Assembly (NCBI RefSeq): GCF_003696215.1 | Contig: NZ_RFFG01000061.1 | Span: 1 to 48,612 of the forward strand | Origin: Actinomadura harenae | Lineage (GTDB): Bacteria; Actinomycetota; Actinomycetes; Streptosporangiales; Streptosporangiaceae | Direction of reading: 5' to 3' | Length of the DNA stretch: 48,612 nucleotides | Part shown: positions 1-6,943 of the stretch, one piece after another | Position numbering within the stretch: position 1 is the stretch's first letter | Layout: every line of letters starts with the position of its first letter | The notes under the pieces: model-generated | Databases searched by the model: none | Told to the model about the DNA's origin: nothing | Seen by the model: the letters and a program-made list of their open reading frames with translations, nothing else | Program-made: the position numbers and the translations under genes

Positions 1-25
1 CCGGGTGACATTGGGGAAATGATCT

Positions 26-42
26 CCACTATTCCCCCACTC
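26..42 (+). repeat. Candidate integrase arm site, left of the core
   Basis: CCACTATTCCCCCACTC here recurs exactly at 235-251 on the other side of the core, and again at 48511-48527 as part of the terminal overlap. Tyrosine integrases bind direct repeats in the attP arms. The placement fits that role, but binding is inferred. Confidence 0.55.
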
Positions 43-48
43 AACGCG

Positions 49-76
49 AAAACCCGCCGGTGATCCGGCGGGTTTT
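49..76. terminator. Bidirectional intrinsic terminator between int and tRNA core
   Basis: AAAACCCGCCGG and its perfect complement CCGGCGGGTTTT flank a TGAT loop. The plus strand ends in TTTT, suiting the integrase whose stop is 41 bases upstream. On the minus strand it begins 3 bases past the tRNA CCA end, so after integration it could also terminate the restored tRNA-Ile transcript. The duplicate copy is at 48534-48561. Confidence 0.85.
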
Positions 77-79
77 GGC

Positions 80-127
80 TGGTGGGCGTACCAGGACTTG
101 AACCTGGGGCCTCATCCTTATCAGGGA
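80..127 (-). other. attP core: 3' half of tRNA-Ile(GAU)
   Basis: On the minus strand this reads as an anticodon loop CTGATAA with anticodon GAT, the 3' anticodon-stem strand GGATG, variable loop AGGCC, a paired T arm around TTCAAGT, acceptor strand TACGCCC, discriminator A and encoded CCA. The 5' half is missing. The 5' anticodon-stem strand must be CATCC to pair, but the sequence departs at base 128 (T opposite T), so identity with a working tRNA ends at 127. Integration here would restore the host tRNA 3' end, as is common for tyrosine integrases. Confidence 0.88.
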
Positions 128-139
128 AACAGAACAATG

Positions 140-179
140 CGGCTGACCTGCACAGATAGTGACAAGTGCAGGTCAGCCG
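140..179. repeat. Perfect 14-bp inverted repeat beside attP core
   Basis: CGGCTGACCTGCAC at 140-153 and its exact complement at 166-179 surround a 12-base loop. It starts 12 bases beyond the core, within the presumed integrase/excisionase footprint. It has no T-run, so a binding site or structural element is more likely than a terminator. Confidence 0.6.
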
Positions 180-200
180 TCGCCGTTCAGAGACCTTGGG

Positions 201-229
201 CGACGCTCGGAGACGCTTTCCGACGCTCG
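201..229 (+). repeat. GACGCT motifs at 10-bp spacing in attP arm
   Basis: GACGCT occurs at 202, 212 and 222, the outer two within the longer CGACGCTCG. One-turn phasing next to the core is typical of small bending or directionality factors. That function is inferred. Confidence 0.4.
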
Positions 230-234
230 TTCCC

Positions 235-251
235 CCACTATTCCCCCACTC
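235..251 (+). repeat. Candidate integrase arm site, right of the core
   Basis: Exact copy of the 17-mer at 26-42. Its CCCCCACT half is repeated 12 bases apart (232-239 and 244-251), giving a tandem pair on this side of the core. Confidence 0.55.
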
Positions 252-313
252 CTGCGACTGCCCAAGACACGATCCGGGACCGTTCCACGCGCCTTGCGCA
301 CAGGTGTCATGGG

Positions 314-1105
314 ATGTGTCACTCTGGGCCGATGTCGCCAGCGTCGCGCCCCCCACGGACCATCGACATCGACCACCCCCAGTCCGGCCGGATGTACGAC
401 TACCTCCGCGGCGGAAGCATCAACTACGTCGTCGACCGCCGCCAAGCGGAGCACCTCGGGGCTCGCTGGCCGGGCCTCCTTGAGATCCCTTCGGTGACGC
501 AGGACTGGACTGGCCGCGCCGTCCGACTCATGACCGAAGGCGGTGTCCGACAGTTCCTCGACCTCGGCGCGGGCTTCCCCTCGGCGGGCAGCGTGCACGA
601 GGTTGCCCGGCGGACCGTCCCAGCGCGAACCGTCTGCGTGGACAACGATCCCGTCGTCCTGGGCCGTGGCCGTGCCTTGCTTCCGTCTCGCGAGCCTGTC
701 CAGTACGTCGGCGCAGACGTCCGCGACGTCGACCTGGTCCTCGCCGCCGTCCGCCAGCACCTCGACTTCGAAGAGCCCGTCGCGCTGATCGCCGCGGCGC
801 TCCTGCAGTACCTGCCGGAGGATCCGGCCGCACTGGTGGCGGAGTACGTCGAGCGCCTGGCACCCGGCAGCTGGGTGGCTATCACGCACGCCATCACGGA
901 CGGCGCGGAGGAGGAGCTGCTGAATGAGGTGCGGGGCGCGTATCCGGGCGGCCTGTGGCCGCGCCCCCTCTCGGTGATCGAGCCGATCTTCGACGGCCTG
1001 GCCCTCGTCGAGCCCGGCGTAGTGGATCTGCAGACGTGGCGTCCCGACCGGCCCGCAGTCGTCGGACCGCTACAGGTGGTCGGGGGTCTGGCCCGGGTCG
1101 GGTGA
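314..1105 (+). CDS. SAM-dependent methyltransferase, SAV_2177/DUF574 type
   Basis: Protein of about 263 residues matching the actinobacterial family annotated as SAV_2177-like SAM-dependent methyltransferases. An N-terminal stretch with GRMYDYLRGGSINYVVDR is family-typical, followed by the SAM-binding loop LDLGAGFPSAG and the acidic VDNDPVVL that would hold the SAM ribose. The C-terminal part forms the rest of a Rossmann fold (AALLQYLPEDPA). The substrate is unknown for the family. It is the first gene after attP and stands alone on the plus strand. The start is uncertain: ATG at 314 has a weak AGGTG 7 bases upstream, and ATG at 332 is also possible. It is probably host-derived cargo. Confidence 0.8.
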   Translation: MCHSGPMSPASRPPRTIDIDHPQSGRMYDYLRGGSINYVVDRRQAEHLGARWPGLLEIPSVTQDWTGRAVRLMTEGGVRQFLDLGAGFPSAGSVHEVARRTVPARTVCVDNDPVVLGRGRALLPSREPVQYVGADVRDVDLVLAAVRQHLDFEEPVALIAAALLQYLPEDPAALVAEYVERLAPGSWVAITHAITDGAEEELLNEVRGAYPGGLWPRPLSVIEPIFDGLALVEPGVVDLQTWRPDRPAVVGPLQVVGGLARVG

Positions 1106-1109
1106 TGCG

Positions 1110-1292
1110 CTAGTCGTCGGCCTTGATGGTGGCGAGGAGGAAGGCGAGAGCCCTGGCCGACATCTGAAAGTGCCCCGCATCAGGCTTCTTGCTGTCGCGG
1201 ATGCCGACGGACCTCCCCAGGTCGGCTAGTTCGACGCATTGTCCATGCGCGTCGCTGTGACTGCTCTTGCGCCAAATCGTCGTCACGTGCAC
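1110..1292 (-). CDS. DUF397 small protein
   Basis: 60 residues with the DUF397 hallmarks: WRKSSHS near the N-terminus, a CVELA segment and VGIRDSKKPD in the middle, then a C-terminal helix. DUF397 proteins are usually encoded just downstream of an XRE/DUF5753 regulator in actinomycetes, often described as toxin-antitoxin-like or Scr1-type pairs. Here the regulator stops at 1309, 16 bases upstream, so the two are probably co-transcribed. GTG at 1292 is used; GTG at 1286 is an alternative. Confidence 0.85.
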   Translation of the reverse strand: MHVTTIWRKSSHSDAHGQCVELADLGRSVGIRDSKKPDAGHFQMSARALAFLLATIKADD

Positions 1293-1308
1293 CCATCAAT
1301 TCATGCTG

Positions 1309-2157
1309 TCAGCCAATGTCATCAAGTTTAATCATACTATCTTCGACTGACAGCGCGACATCAACTAGGCGTTCGAAATCCACAATGAATCGATTGACGG
1401 CTGCTCGCTCTTCGACCCATATGTCGCCGCCGGGCGTCTCTATGTAAACAACCTCAGGGTCTGTTGGCTCGTTGAATTGCAGGATCATGAAGGGCCCCTG
1501 AGCAGGAGCGACACCACAGGCCATGGGGAGGATCTGGACCTTGACGTTCGGCAGGTCGGCAACCGTGCGGAGATGCTCGATCTGGGAACGCATGATCTCT
1601 TGAGTCCCCGCTACGCGATGCAGTACTTCCTCGCCAATAATGGCCCAAAGTTGGATTGGTGACGTGCGGTCAACTAGGCGGGCTTGTCGATCAATGCGCA
1701 CGGCAACGCGGTCGTCAAGGTCCCGACTCGGCAGAGCTGGACTGCGAGCACTCATCAGCGCGCGGGCATAGTCGGCGGTTTGCAAGAGCCCTGGAATAGC
1801 CCCTGGCTCGTAATTCGAGGCGACAGCGGCCTCGGACTCCATACCGACGTACGTGTCATAGGAGCCGGACAGGGCACCGCTGTACTCCTCCCACCATCTG
1901 CGAACGCGCGCGTGGGTGGTGAGGTCGAGGATGCGTTCTCGCTCCGCGTCGCTCACGCCGTAGACGGCCAGAAGGCGATCGATCTCGCTGCGCTGCGGTT
2001 TGCGCATGTCGCCGCCGAGGTAGCGGGTGAGCTTGCTGGCCGACCAGCCGAGCTGACTTGCGACCTCGGCGGCCTTGCGGCCGTCGGCAGCGTGGAGTGC
2101 GGCTAGGCGCTGGCGCAGCCGGCGGAGCGGCAGCGTCGGGGAAGGGCGCGTAGGCAT
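1309..2157 (-). CDS. XRE-family regulator with DUF5753 domain
   Basis: 282 residues. Residues about 10-75 form a helix-turn-helix (AAEVASQLGWSASKLTRYL). The rest matches DUF5753, seen in YEPGAIPGLLQTADYARAL, the IIGEEVLHR segment and LPNVKVQILP. These Scr1-type regulators sense unknown signals and pair with DUF397 partners, as here. A perfect palindrome at 2229-2240 lies 72 bases upstream and may be its operator. It could act as a second lysogeny or host regulator, but the gene beside the early operon at 45260 is the better candidate phage repressor. Confidence 0.88.
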   Translation of the reverse strand: MPTRPSPTLPLRRLRQRLAALHAADGRKAAEVASQLGWSASKLTRYLGGDMRKPQRSEIDRLLAVYGVSDAERERILDLTTHARVRRWWEEYSGALSGSYDTYVGMESEAAVASNYEPGAIPGLLQTADYARALMSARSPALPSRDLDDRVAVRIDRQARLVDRTSPIQLWAIIGEEVLHRVAGTQEIMRSQIEHLRTVADLPNVKVQILPMACGVAPAQGPFMILQFNEPTDPEVVYIETPGGDIWVEERAAVNRFIVDFERLVDVALSVEDSMIKLDDIG

Positions 2158-2400
2158 GTGGGTTCACCTGCGGAAATGTGGGGAAGCGTGGGTATCCACC
2201 GGATGGTGTAAGCCTACGCAAGCAAGCCACGTTCGAACGTTTGATTCGCGACTTGCGGATTCTGGTTGCGATGCGTAATCATGGTGGCACCAGGGAACGC
2301 GATCGCGGTCGGCGCGACGGCCTTCTATGTATCCCACGCCCCCGGATCCCGCGGGTCAGCGCGCCGATCGCGTCCCTTGCCCCTGCATCGCGAAACGTCG
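2158..2400. promoter_or_regulatory. Regulatory gap with palindrome ACGTTCGAACGT
   Basis: This 243-base gap lies upstream of the XRE gene and downstream of the NUDIX gene. It holds the perfect 12-bp palindrome ACGTTCGAACGT at 2229-2240, a plausible operator. I see no convincing small gene. Confidence 0.45.
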
Positions 2401-2934
2401 CTAAGAGTTACGATCTTGACTCAATGCGAACAGCAGTGCGGCTACCGTCGTGCCGCTCGTGATCTCTCCCTGCGCGATCAATCCCGGCACGTCCGCGAGG
2501 GGCAACCACTCGATGCGCTCCGACTCCCACGCCTCGGTTGGCGGCCCGATGTGCTCGGCACCGTCCGCCAGGAAGATGTGGTGGGCGCTATCGCTGATGC
2601 CAGGCGTCGGGCGCACGACGAGGAGCGGGCGAAGTAGGTCGGCCGGACGCCAGCCCGTCTCCTCCTCGCATTCGCGAGCGGCTGCAACCATGGCGGACTC
2701 ACCATCCTCGATCTTCCCGATCGGGATCTCCCAGCCCCACACATCGACGATGAAACGGTGCCTCCACATCAGGAGCACACGCTGCTGCTCATCGAGCACC
2801 ACAACCCCGGCACCTGGTGGCGTGCGGATCAACCGGTGATCCAGCATCCTGCCTCCGGCGTCCACCTTGGCCATGCGGATGTTCAGCCAGGGGTCTCGGT
2901 ACAACTGCTCCTCAGACTTGACCGTCCAGCGCAC
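2401..2934 (-). CDS. NUDIX hydrolase
   Basis: 177 residues. The full Nudix box is present: G73, E79, R87-E88, E91-E92 and G94 within GKIEDGESAMVAAARE and its continuation. This is the Mg2+-binding helix that cleaves nucleoside diphosphates linked to another group. The layout, with a short N-terminal strand region (YRDPWLNIRMAKV), resembles ADP-ribose/NDP-sugar pyrophosphatases, but substrate cannot be set from sequence. It lies just downstream of the TPR regulator gene (stop at 2974) and may be co-transcribed with it. Confidence 0.9.
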   Translation of the reverse strand: MRWTVKSEEQLYRDPWLNIRMAKVDAGGRMLDHRLIRTPPGAGVVVLDEQQRVLLMWRHRFIVDVWGWEIPIGKIEDGESAMVAAARECEEETGWRPADLLRPLLVVRPTPGISDSAHHIFLADGAEHIGPPTEAWESERIEWLPLADVPGLIAQGEITSGTTVAALLFALSQDRNS

Positions 2935-2973
2935 GTGAGCTCCCGATGATCGATGGCAGGGCCACAGCCCACG

Positions 2974-4293
2974 CTATCGGGGCACGTCAGCAAGATGGCT
3001 GGCTTGCTCACGGAAGTCCCTGACGACGGGAGTGTCGTAGTGCGCGAGTGCGCCGGCGACCGTGCGAACGCGGTCGGCGATCCGTCCGGACTCCATGCCG
3101 AGCGCCAGGTCGAACATTTGCTGCCCGACCTCGACCGCGTGATCGACCTCGCGGCGCTGGCCGAGGATCACGGCGTACGTCGCCATGCGGTGTACTCGGC
3201 CGCGGGTGTGGACGTCGCTGGCCTGGAGGGCCAACTCGGCGTGTTCCTGCGCCGCTCGGAGATCTCCGAGGCTACGAAGGGCCTCGGCGTGTTGCGTGTC
3301 AACCAAGCCGGGCTGAACGTAACCAGTTTCCGGCGGTTCTTCCTCAGGGCGGATCTCCACGTGGGATTGCTCCATGTGCAGGTGGCAGCCGGTCGTGTCG
3401 CCGAGCCGGGCGTACGCCTTGGCCTGAAGAGCATGGAGATCGGCAGTAAGTGCGGGCGAAAGGTGGCCGCGGGCCCCGCGCAGCGCGGTCTCCGCGTACT
3501 GAATCACCTGGCGATGCGCGCCACGGTACATCGCCTGGTTGGCCAATAGCGCCACGACGTAGCCGCCGAACGAGCGACTTCCGCTTGCCTTGGCCAGCCT
3601 CAGCGCATGCACGAGGTACCTCTGGGCGAGCGGCTGCATGTTGGAGTCGTAGGCCGAGATGCCAGCCAGCGCAACCAGGCCACCAGCGGCGCGCAGCAAC
3701 TCTCGGCCCGTACGATCGTCGTAGCTTCCTCTCACCAGCGGTGCAACCTGATCGGTTAGGTAGGCAACAACCCGCCCGCGAACGGGAACACCGCCGACAC
3801 GGCGGTACATCTGCTCGTACCGGGCGCGCGCATGTTGAACGCGGTCGATGTCGCTGCGCCCGACCCGGCGGGGGCCATGATGAGACACGTCCGGGTCATC
3901 CGGGGGGTTCTCCCATTCAAAGACCGGCGCCACCGCTGCGGCCCCGCGCAACAGCCGGGTCTTCTCAACGACCTCGGAACGGCGGTGGTCACCCCGCCAC
4001 AGGGCAGTTGCGTGTGCCAACGCAGACTCGAGGCTGTGGTCGGTCTGATGCATCGCGGCAACGCGGTCCATTCCGATGTCAGCCAAGGTGAGGGACCGTC
4101 CAAGGCGTTCACCCAGCACATCGCAGATGAGGTTGGGAGTGTCGCCGCGCGGGATCCCGTGATCGCGAATCCAGCGATGCACGGAGGAGTGGTCGTATCG
4201 CGTGGACCGGCCCTGATTGAGGCGGGACGCGAATCCGGCGTACGACATGCCAGCCTCGTCGAGTAGAGCGTCCAGCAGCAGATTCGGCTCCAT
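2974..4293 (-). CDS. HTH regulator with TPR-like C-terminal region
   Basis: 439 residues. The N-terminal segment (MEPNLLLDALLDEAG, then YAGFASRLNQ and HSSVHRWIRD) is a DNA-binding XRE-like fold. From about residue 190 the protein is all helical with repeated A/L-rich pairs typical of tetratricopeptide arrays in actinomycete regulators. The ATG at 4293 is chosen because GAAGGGG sits 11 bases upstream and family members start with a similar short lead; an in-frame start at 4374 would overlap the palindrome. It is divergent from the operon starting at 4659, so it may control that operon. The inverted repeat at 4369-4387 is a candidate operator. Confidence 0.78.
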   Translation of the reverse strand: MEPNLLLDALLDEAGMSYAGFASRLNQGRSTRYDHSSVHRWIRDHGIPRGDTPNLICDVLGERLGRSLTLADIGMDRVAAMHQTDHSLESALAHATALWRGDHRRSEVVEKTRLLRGAAAVAPVFEWENPPDDPDVSHHGPRRVGRSDIDRVQHARARYEQMYRRVGGVPVRGRVVAYLTDQVAPLVRGSYDDRTGRELLRAAGGLVALAGISAYDSNMQPLAQRYLVHALRLAKASGSRSFGGYVVALLANQAMYRGAHRQVIQYAETALRGARGHLSPALTADLHALQAKAYARLGDTTGCHLHMEQSHVEIRPEEEPPETGYVQPGLVDTQHAEALRSLGDLRAAQEHAELALQASDVHTRGRVHRMATYAVILGQRREVDHAVEVGQQMFDLALGMESGRIADRVRTVAGALAHYDTPVVRDFREQASHLADVPR

Positions 4294-4368
4294 GACGCCC
4301 CTTCGCGATCGGCGATACCCGAAGTGTAAGAGCGTGCCGGCCAGGCTCGGAAAGACATCGTGGAATTC

Positions 4369-4387
4369 ATTCACACCCTGTGTGAAT
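4369..4387. promoter_or_regulatory. Inverted repeat, candidate operator
   Basis: ATTCACAC-CCT-GTGTGAAT, a perfect 8-bp inverted repeat with a 3-base spacer. It sits in the divergent gap, 76 bases upstream of the TPR regulator start. Size and symmetry fit a dimeric HTH regulator. Confidence 0.6.
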
Positions 4388-4531
4388 CAGATGCAACACG
4401 CAGGAGCCGAACACACCTACCGCGCCAGCTGCTGGCGTCGCTTCACTGGGATGGTCGCGCTGCATCCGCAGCGCCGCACGGGGGATAGCGCAGCTGGTGT
4501 CCTCCCCCGGAACATCGGCCGCGCGAAGGGC

Positions 4532-4581
4532 GCGTGTCGGCTGCGGTGCGTTCCCTGGTCGGTACCCCGCAGCCGACACGC
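4532..4581. promoter_or_regulatory. Leader hairpin 1 upstream of cargo operon
   Basis: GCGTGTCGGCTGCGG (4532-4546) and its perfect complement (4567-4581) flank a 20-base loop. It lies in the presumed 5' leader of the operon starting at 4659. It could be an attenuator, a protein-binding RNA or a DNA site; no T-run follows. Confidence 0.5.
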
Positions 4582-4595
4582 CCACAACCTGAAGC

Positions 4596-4634
4596 GGCCC
4601 CGGCCCGCTGCGGGAACAGCGGGGGCCCGGGGCC
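4596..4634. promoter_or_regulatory. Leader hairpin 2 directly before the cargo operon
   Basis: GGCCCCGGCCCGCTG (4596-4610) pairs, with a small bulge, with 4617-4634. It ends 6 bases before the Shine-Dalgarno sequence AAAAGGAGT of the gene at 4659. Such a stem could act as an attenuator or translational switch. Confidence 0.5.
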
Positions 4635-4658
4635 TTGATCGGAAAAGGAGTCCGATCC

Positions 4659-4988
4659 ATGCACGATGGTACGAAACCTGCCGCCCCTGTAAGGGCGAGT
4701 CAGCTCGAACCGCTCCCCGGTTTGGGGACCGGGTACGAGGCGGAGCGGACGCCGTCTGGGCGGACGTGGCTGCGGCACGGAACGGTGATGCTCGGGTACG
4801 TCGAGTTCGACCCGCGCGCCCGGTCGTGGCGTGCGTTCCGCGCGACGGGCCTGCCCCTCAAGCACGCCCCACGTGCGGACGCCGCGGGCGGCTACGGGAC
4901 CCGTGAGTTCGCCTTGGCCGACATCGCCGACGACGACGAGGCCCGCCTTGAGGCGCGGGCCGCCGCGCGGGATGGGAGCAGGCCGTGA
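4659..4988 (+). CDS. Hypothetical protein, first gene of cargo operon
   Basis: 109 residues with no family I recognise. The ATG at 4659 follows AAAAGGAGT with good spacing. The N-terminus is short and Pro/Ala-rich (HDGTKPAAPVRASQ). A beta-like middle follows (TWLRHGTVMLGYVEFD) with an aromatic RSWRAFRATG, then an acidic/Ala helix. It overlaps the next gene by 4 bases (GTGA). Its size and first position make it one of two candidates for a modified peptide substrate of the radical-SAM/methyltransferase enzymes, but no leader/core motif is evident. Confidence 0.72.
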   Translation: MHDGTKPAAPVRASQLEPLPGLGTGYEAERTPSGRTWLRHGTVMLGYVEFDPRARSWRAFRATGLPLKHAPRADAAGGYGTREFALADIADDDEARLEARAAARDGSRP

Positions 4989-5773
4989 CCCACGTGAAGA
5001 TCGGCGCGTTCAACCACGAGAACGGCGGCCGCGACATCGGCGACTGGGGGCGGTTGATCGACCAGGCGGAGATGATCGCGTCCCTGGAGCTGGACGTCCT
5101 GTTCTCGACGGAGGGCAAGGGGTGGCTCGACAACGGGCGTGAGGCGTTGTGGCTGGCTGCTCGCCGGTTGGGCATGCATCCGTCGGTGGCGCGTGCGCCC
5201 CGGCATGACTGCAACCTGGTCATCTGGACCCGCTCCGACACTGTCCGGGTGCGGCGTGAGCGGCACCAGGAGCATCACCCGTGGTGGCACGCCCTGGCCT
5301 ACGTCGAGGCGGACGTCGCGGGTGTGGAGGAGCCGGTGGCCCTCGTCGGGTGTCACCTGTCGCCCTTCGACCCGGCGAACCGCGTCGCCGAGGCCCGCGC
5401 GCTGACCGAGTTCGCGCGGCGCCTGGCGGTGATGGGCGGGGACTTCAACGACGAGGGGTTCGGGGACTGGGCGGCGGACCTGTCGGCGCTGTCGCCGGTG
5501 CAGCGGCTGCACCGGGACGTCCCGGGTGAGTTGTCGGCGGCGGGCGTGCTCGCGGAGGCCGGTTTCATCGACCTGGCGACGGAGGTGTTCCCCGATCCCG
5601 CCGACCGCCGCCCGACCGCGGGGCACGACAGCGCGGCCCAGCGGTGTGACCGCCTGTACCTGTCGCCTCCGGCGCGGGAGTGGTTCCGGCCGACCGGCTA
5701 CCAGGTGACCCAGCCCGTCCCGAACCTGTCGGACCACAGCCTCATCACGACGGTGCTGGAGGTGATCCGGTGA
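4985..5773 (+). CDS. Endonuclease/exonuclease/phosphatase-fold protein
   Basis: 262 residues from GTG at 4985. EEP-fold signature positions can be followed: Asn10 in GAFNHE, Glu43 in STEGKG, His124 in GCHLSPFD, Asp153/Asn155 in GGDFND, and Asp250-His251 in the C-terminal SDHS. This fold cleaves phosphodiesters (DNase I, APE1, sphingomyelinase) using divalent metal. The target could be nucleic acid, a nucleotide or another phosphoester. No signal peptide, so it should act in the cytoplasm. It is joined to both neighbours by 4-base overlaps, implying a shared role with the HAD and radical-SAM genes downstream. Confidence 0.87.
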   Translation: MTHVKIGAFNHENGGRDIGDWGRLIDQAEMIASLELDVLFSTEGKGWLDNGREALWLAARRLGMHPSVARAPRHDCNLVIWTRSDTVRVRRERHQEHHPWWHALAYVEADVAGVEEPVALVGCHLSPFDPANRVAEARALTEFARRLAVMGGDFNDEGFGDWAADLSALSPVQRLHRDVPGELSAAGVLAEAGFIDLATEVFPDPADRRPTAGHDSAAQRCDRLYLSPPAREWFRPTGYQVTQPVPNLSDHSLITTVLEVIR

Positions 5774-6216
5774 ACGCCACCGCCACGCCCTACCAGCCGC
5801 GGTACAGCTTCAACCCCAGGCCGCTCAGCGTTGAGGAGCGGCTCGGCCAGCTCGCCGAGCAGTTCCCCGGGGTGGTGATCTGGTGGGGACGGGCCACGCG
5901 GGAATGGTGGGCGCTGATCGGGGACCAGGGGTATGAGGCGCAGACGCTCGACGACCTGCTCGTCAAGGTCCGGGCGGCGCTCGCCGAGTTCCAGTTCCGC
6001 GCCCCGGCCGCGTCCGTCCCCCAGCGGCCCCAGACCAGCGCGGCGGGGCCCGCACCGCGACCTCAGCCTCCGCGCTCGACCTACCGCCCCGCCGAGCCAC
6101 CCCGGTTCCCGCCGCGGTACGCCGACCAGTTCACCAATCGGCGTCCGAGCCGGGGTCGCCGGCTCCTCGAGGGCGTCCGCCGGTTCCTGATCGCCGAGGA
6201 GCCGGAGGTCTGGTGA
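5770..6216 (+). CDS. Hypothetical protein with Pro-rich C-terminal half
   Basis: 148 residues from GTG at 5770, whose GTGA overlaps the previous stop. Residues 17-75 form a compact domain with LSVEERLGQLAEQFP, IWWGRATREWWALIG and TLDDLLVKVRAAL. This pattern of a Trp pair plus helix is seen in small actinomycete proteins of unknown role. The remainder is Pro/Arg-rich and probably disordered, ending in a basic helix (RRLLEGVRRFLI). No function assigned. Confidence 0.72.
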   Translation: MNATATPYQPRYSFNPRPLSVEERLGQLAEQFPGVVIWWGRATREWWALIGDQGYEAQTLDDLLVKVRAALAEFQFRAPAASVPQRPQTSAAGPAPRPQPPRSTYRPAEPPRFPPRYADQFTNRRPSRGRRLLEGVRRFLIAEEPEVW

Positions 6217-6413
6217 GGATCAACGTCTACTACCGCGCCAAGGCCGGCGCCTACTACGGCATCGACGATCAGCACCGCGACTGGGGCGGGTTCAAGCCGT
6301 CCCCCACGTTCGTGGGCTGGTGGGACGCCTACCTGCCCAACGGCCAGCACAAGGAATTCTTCGAACCCTCCGGCGACCCCTTGCGGGTCGCTCAACGACT
6401 CTGGGGAGACTGA
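6213..6413 (+). CDS. Small aromatic-rich hypothetical protein
   Basis: 66 residues from GTG at 6213, overlapping both neighbours (GTGA before, TGATG after). It is rich in Tyr, Trp, Phe and Gly (YYRAKAGAYYGIDDQHRDW, then FVGWWDAYLPNGQ). It has no Cys. Its size and place just before the HAD gene make it a possible peptide substrate of the operon's enzymes, but it could equally be a small folded protein. Confidence 0.68.
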   Translation: MRINVYYRAKAGAYYGIDDQHRDWGGFKPSPTFVGWWDAYLPNGQHKEFFEPSGDPLRVAQRLWGD

Positions 6414-6943
6414 TGCCCGAACAGCAGATCAAGGCCGTCGCGTTCGACTACGGCGGCACCATCTCCGAAGCTCGGATCGATCGGGTCATCGGACAGAAGC
6501 GGCTCGACCCCGCCGCGGTCGCGCCCCTGCACCGGCTCCACACGATGGGGATCCGGCTGGTCCTGGCGAGCAACACCCTCGCCCACGAGACTCGCTGGCC
6601 TGCGCTCCAGATGGCCGGAGTCGACGACCTGTTCACCGTCGCGCTCCTGTCCGACCCTCTTGGTGTCGCGAAGCCCGACCCGATGTTCTACCGGCTCGTC
6701 CTCGCCGCCGCCGACTGCGCCCCCGGCGAGCTGCTGTTCGTCGGAGACAACCTCCGCGACGACGTCACCGGACCGATCGGGCACGAAATGCGCGCGGCCC
6801 TGGTCCGCCCCGACGGACTGCGAGGCGGCGAGGAACTCCCCACAGGTGCCCACCTCATCCGCCACGTTGGCGAACTTCCCGACCTCGTCGCCGCGCCCGA
6901 CGTGGATGGTCGCGACCCTGCGTTCAGGGCCCCGTGGACCTGA
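6413..6943 (+). CDS. HAD-superfamily hydrolase-like protein
   Basis: 176 residues. HAD motifs are present: nucleophile Asp12 in FDYGGT, Ser53 in LASNT, Lys87 in VAKPDP, and the metal acids in GDNLRDD (Asp112, Asp116/117). The canonical second Asp of DxDGT is Gly14. Many uncharacterised HAD proteins carry FDYGGT, but loss of the general acid can lower or alter phosphatase activity. A very short or absent cap suggests a large substrate or partner protein. The ATG overlaps the upstream stop as TGATG. Confidence 0.87.
   Translation: MPEQQIKAVAFDYGGTISEARIDRVIGQKRLDPAAVAPLHRLHTMGIRLVLASNTLAHETRWPALQMAGVDDLFTVALLSDPLGVAKPDPMFYRLVLAAADCAPGELLFVGDNLRDDVTGPIGHEMRAALVRPDGLRGGEELPTGAHLIRHVGELPDLVAAPDVDGRDPAFRAPWT

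Larger units (their letters stand above)
1..127. repeat. Left copy of 127-bp terminal direct repeat (circular overlap)
   Basis: Identical to 48486-48612. It holds the last two sense codons and stop of the integrase gene (1-8), a terminator hairpin and the tRNA-derived core. Because it includes the integrase 3' end, it cannot be an attL/attR pair, in which only the core would be shared. A 127-base overlap equals a common de Bruijn k-mer length, so I infer a circular contig with 48,485 unique bases. Confidence 0.93.

Noticed and set aside
80..130. Complete tRNA gene
   Set aside because: Only the 3' half is present; the bases preceding the anticodon loop cannot form the anticodon stem, and no D arm or 5' acceptor strand follows.
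201..251. Short repeats near attP as a CRISPR array
   Set aside because: Units are 6-17 bases with no uniform spacer and no cas genes; they fit integrase/excisionase sites.
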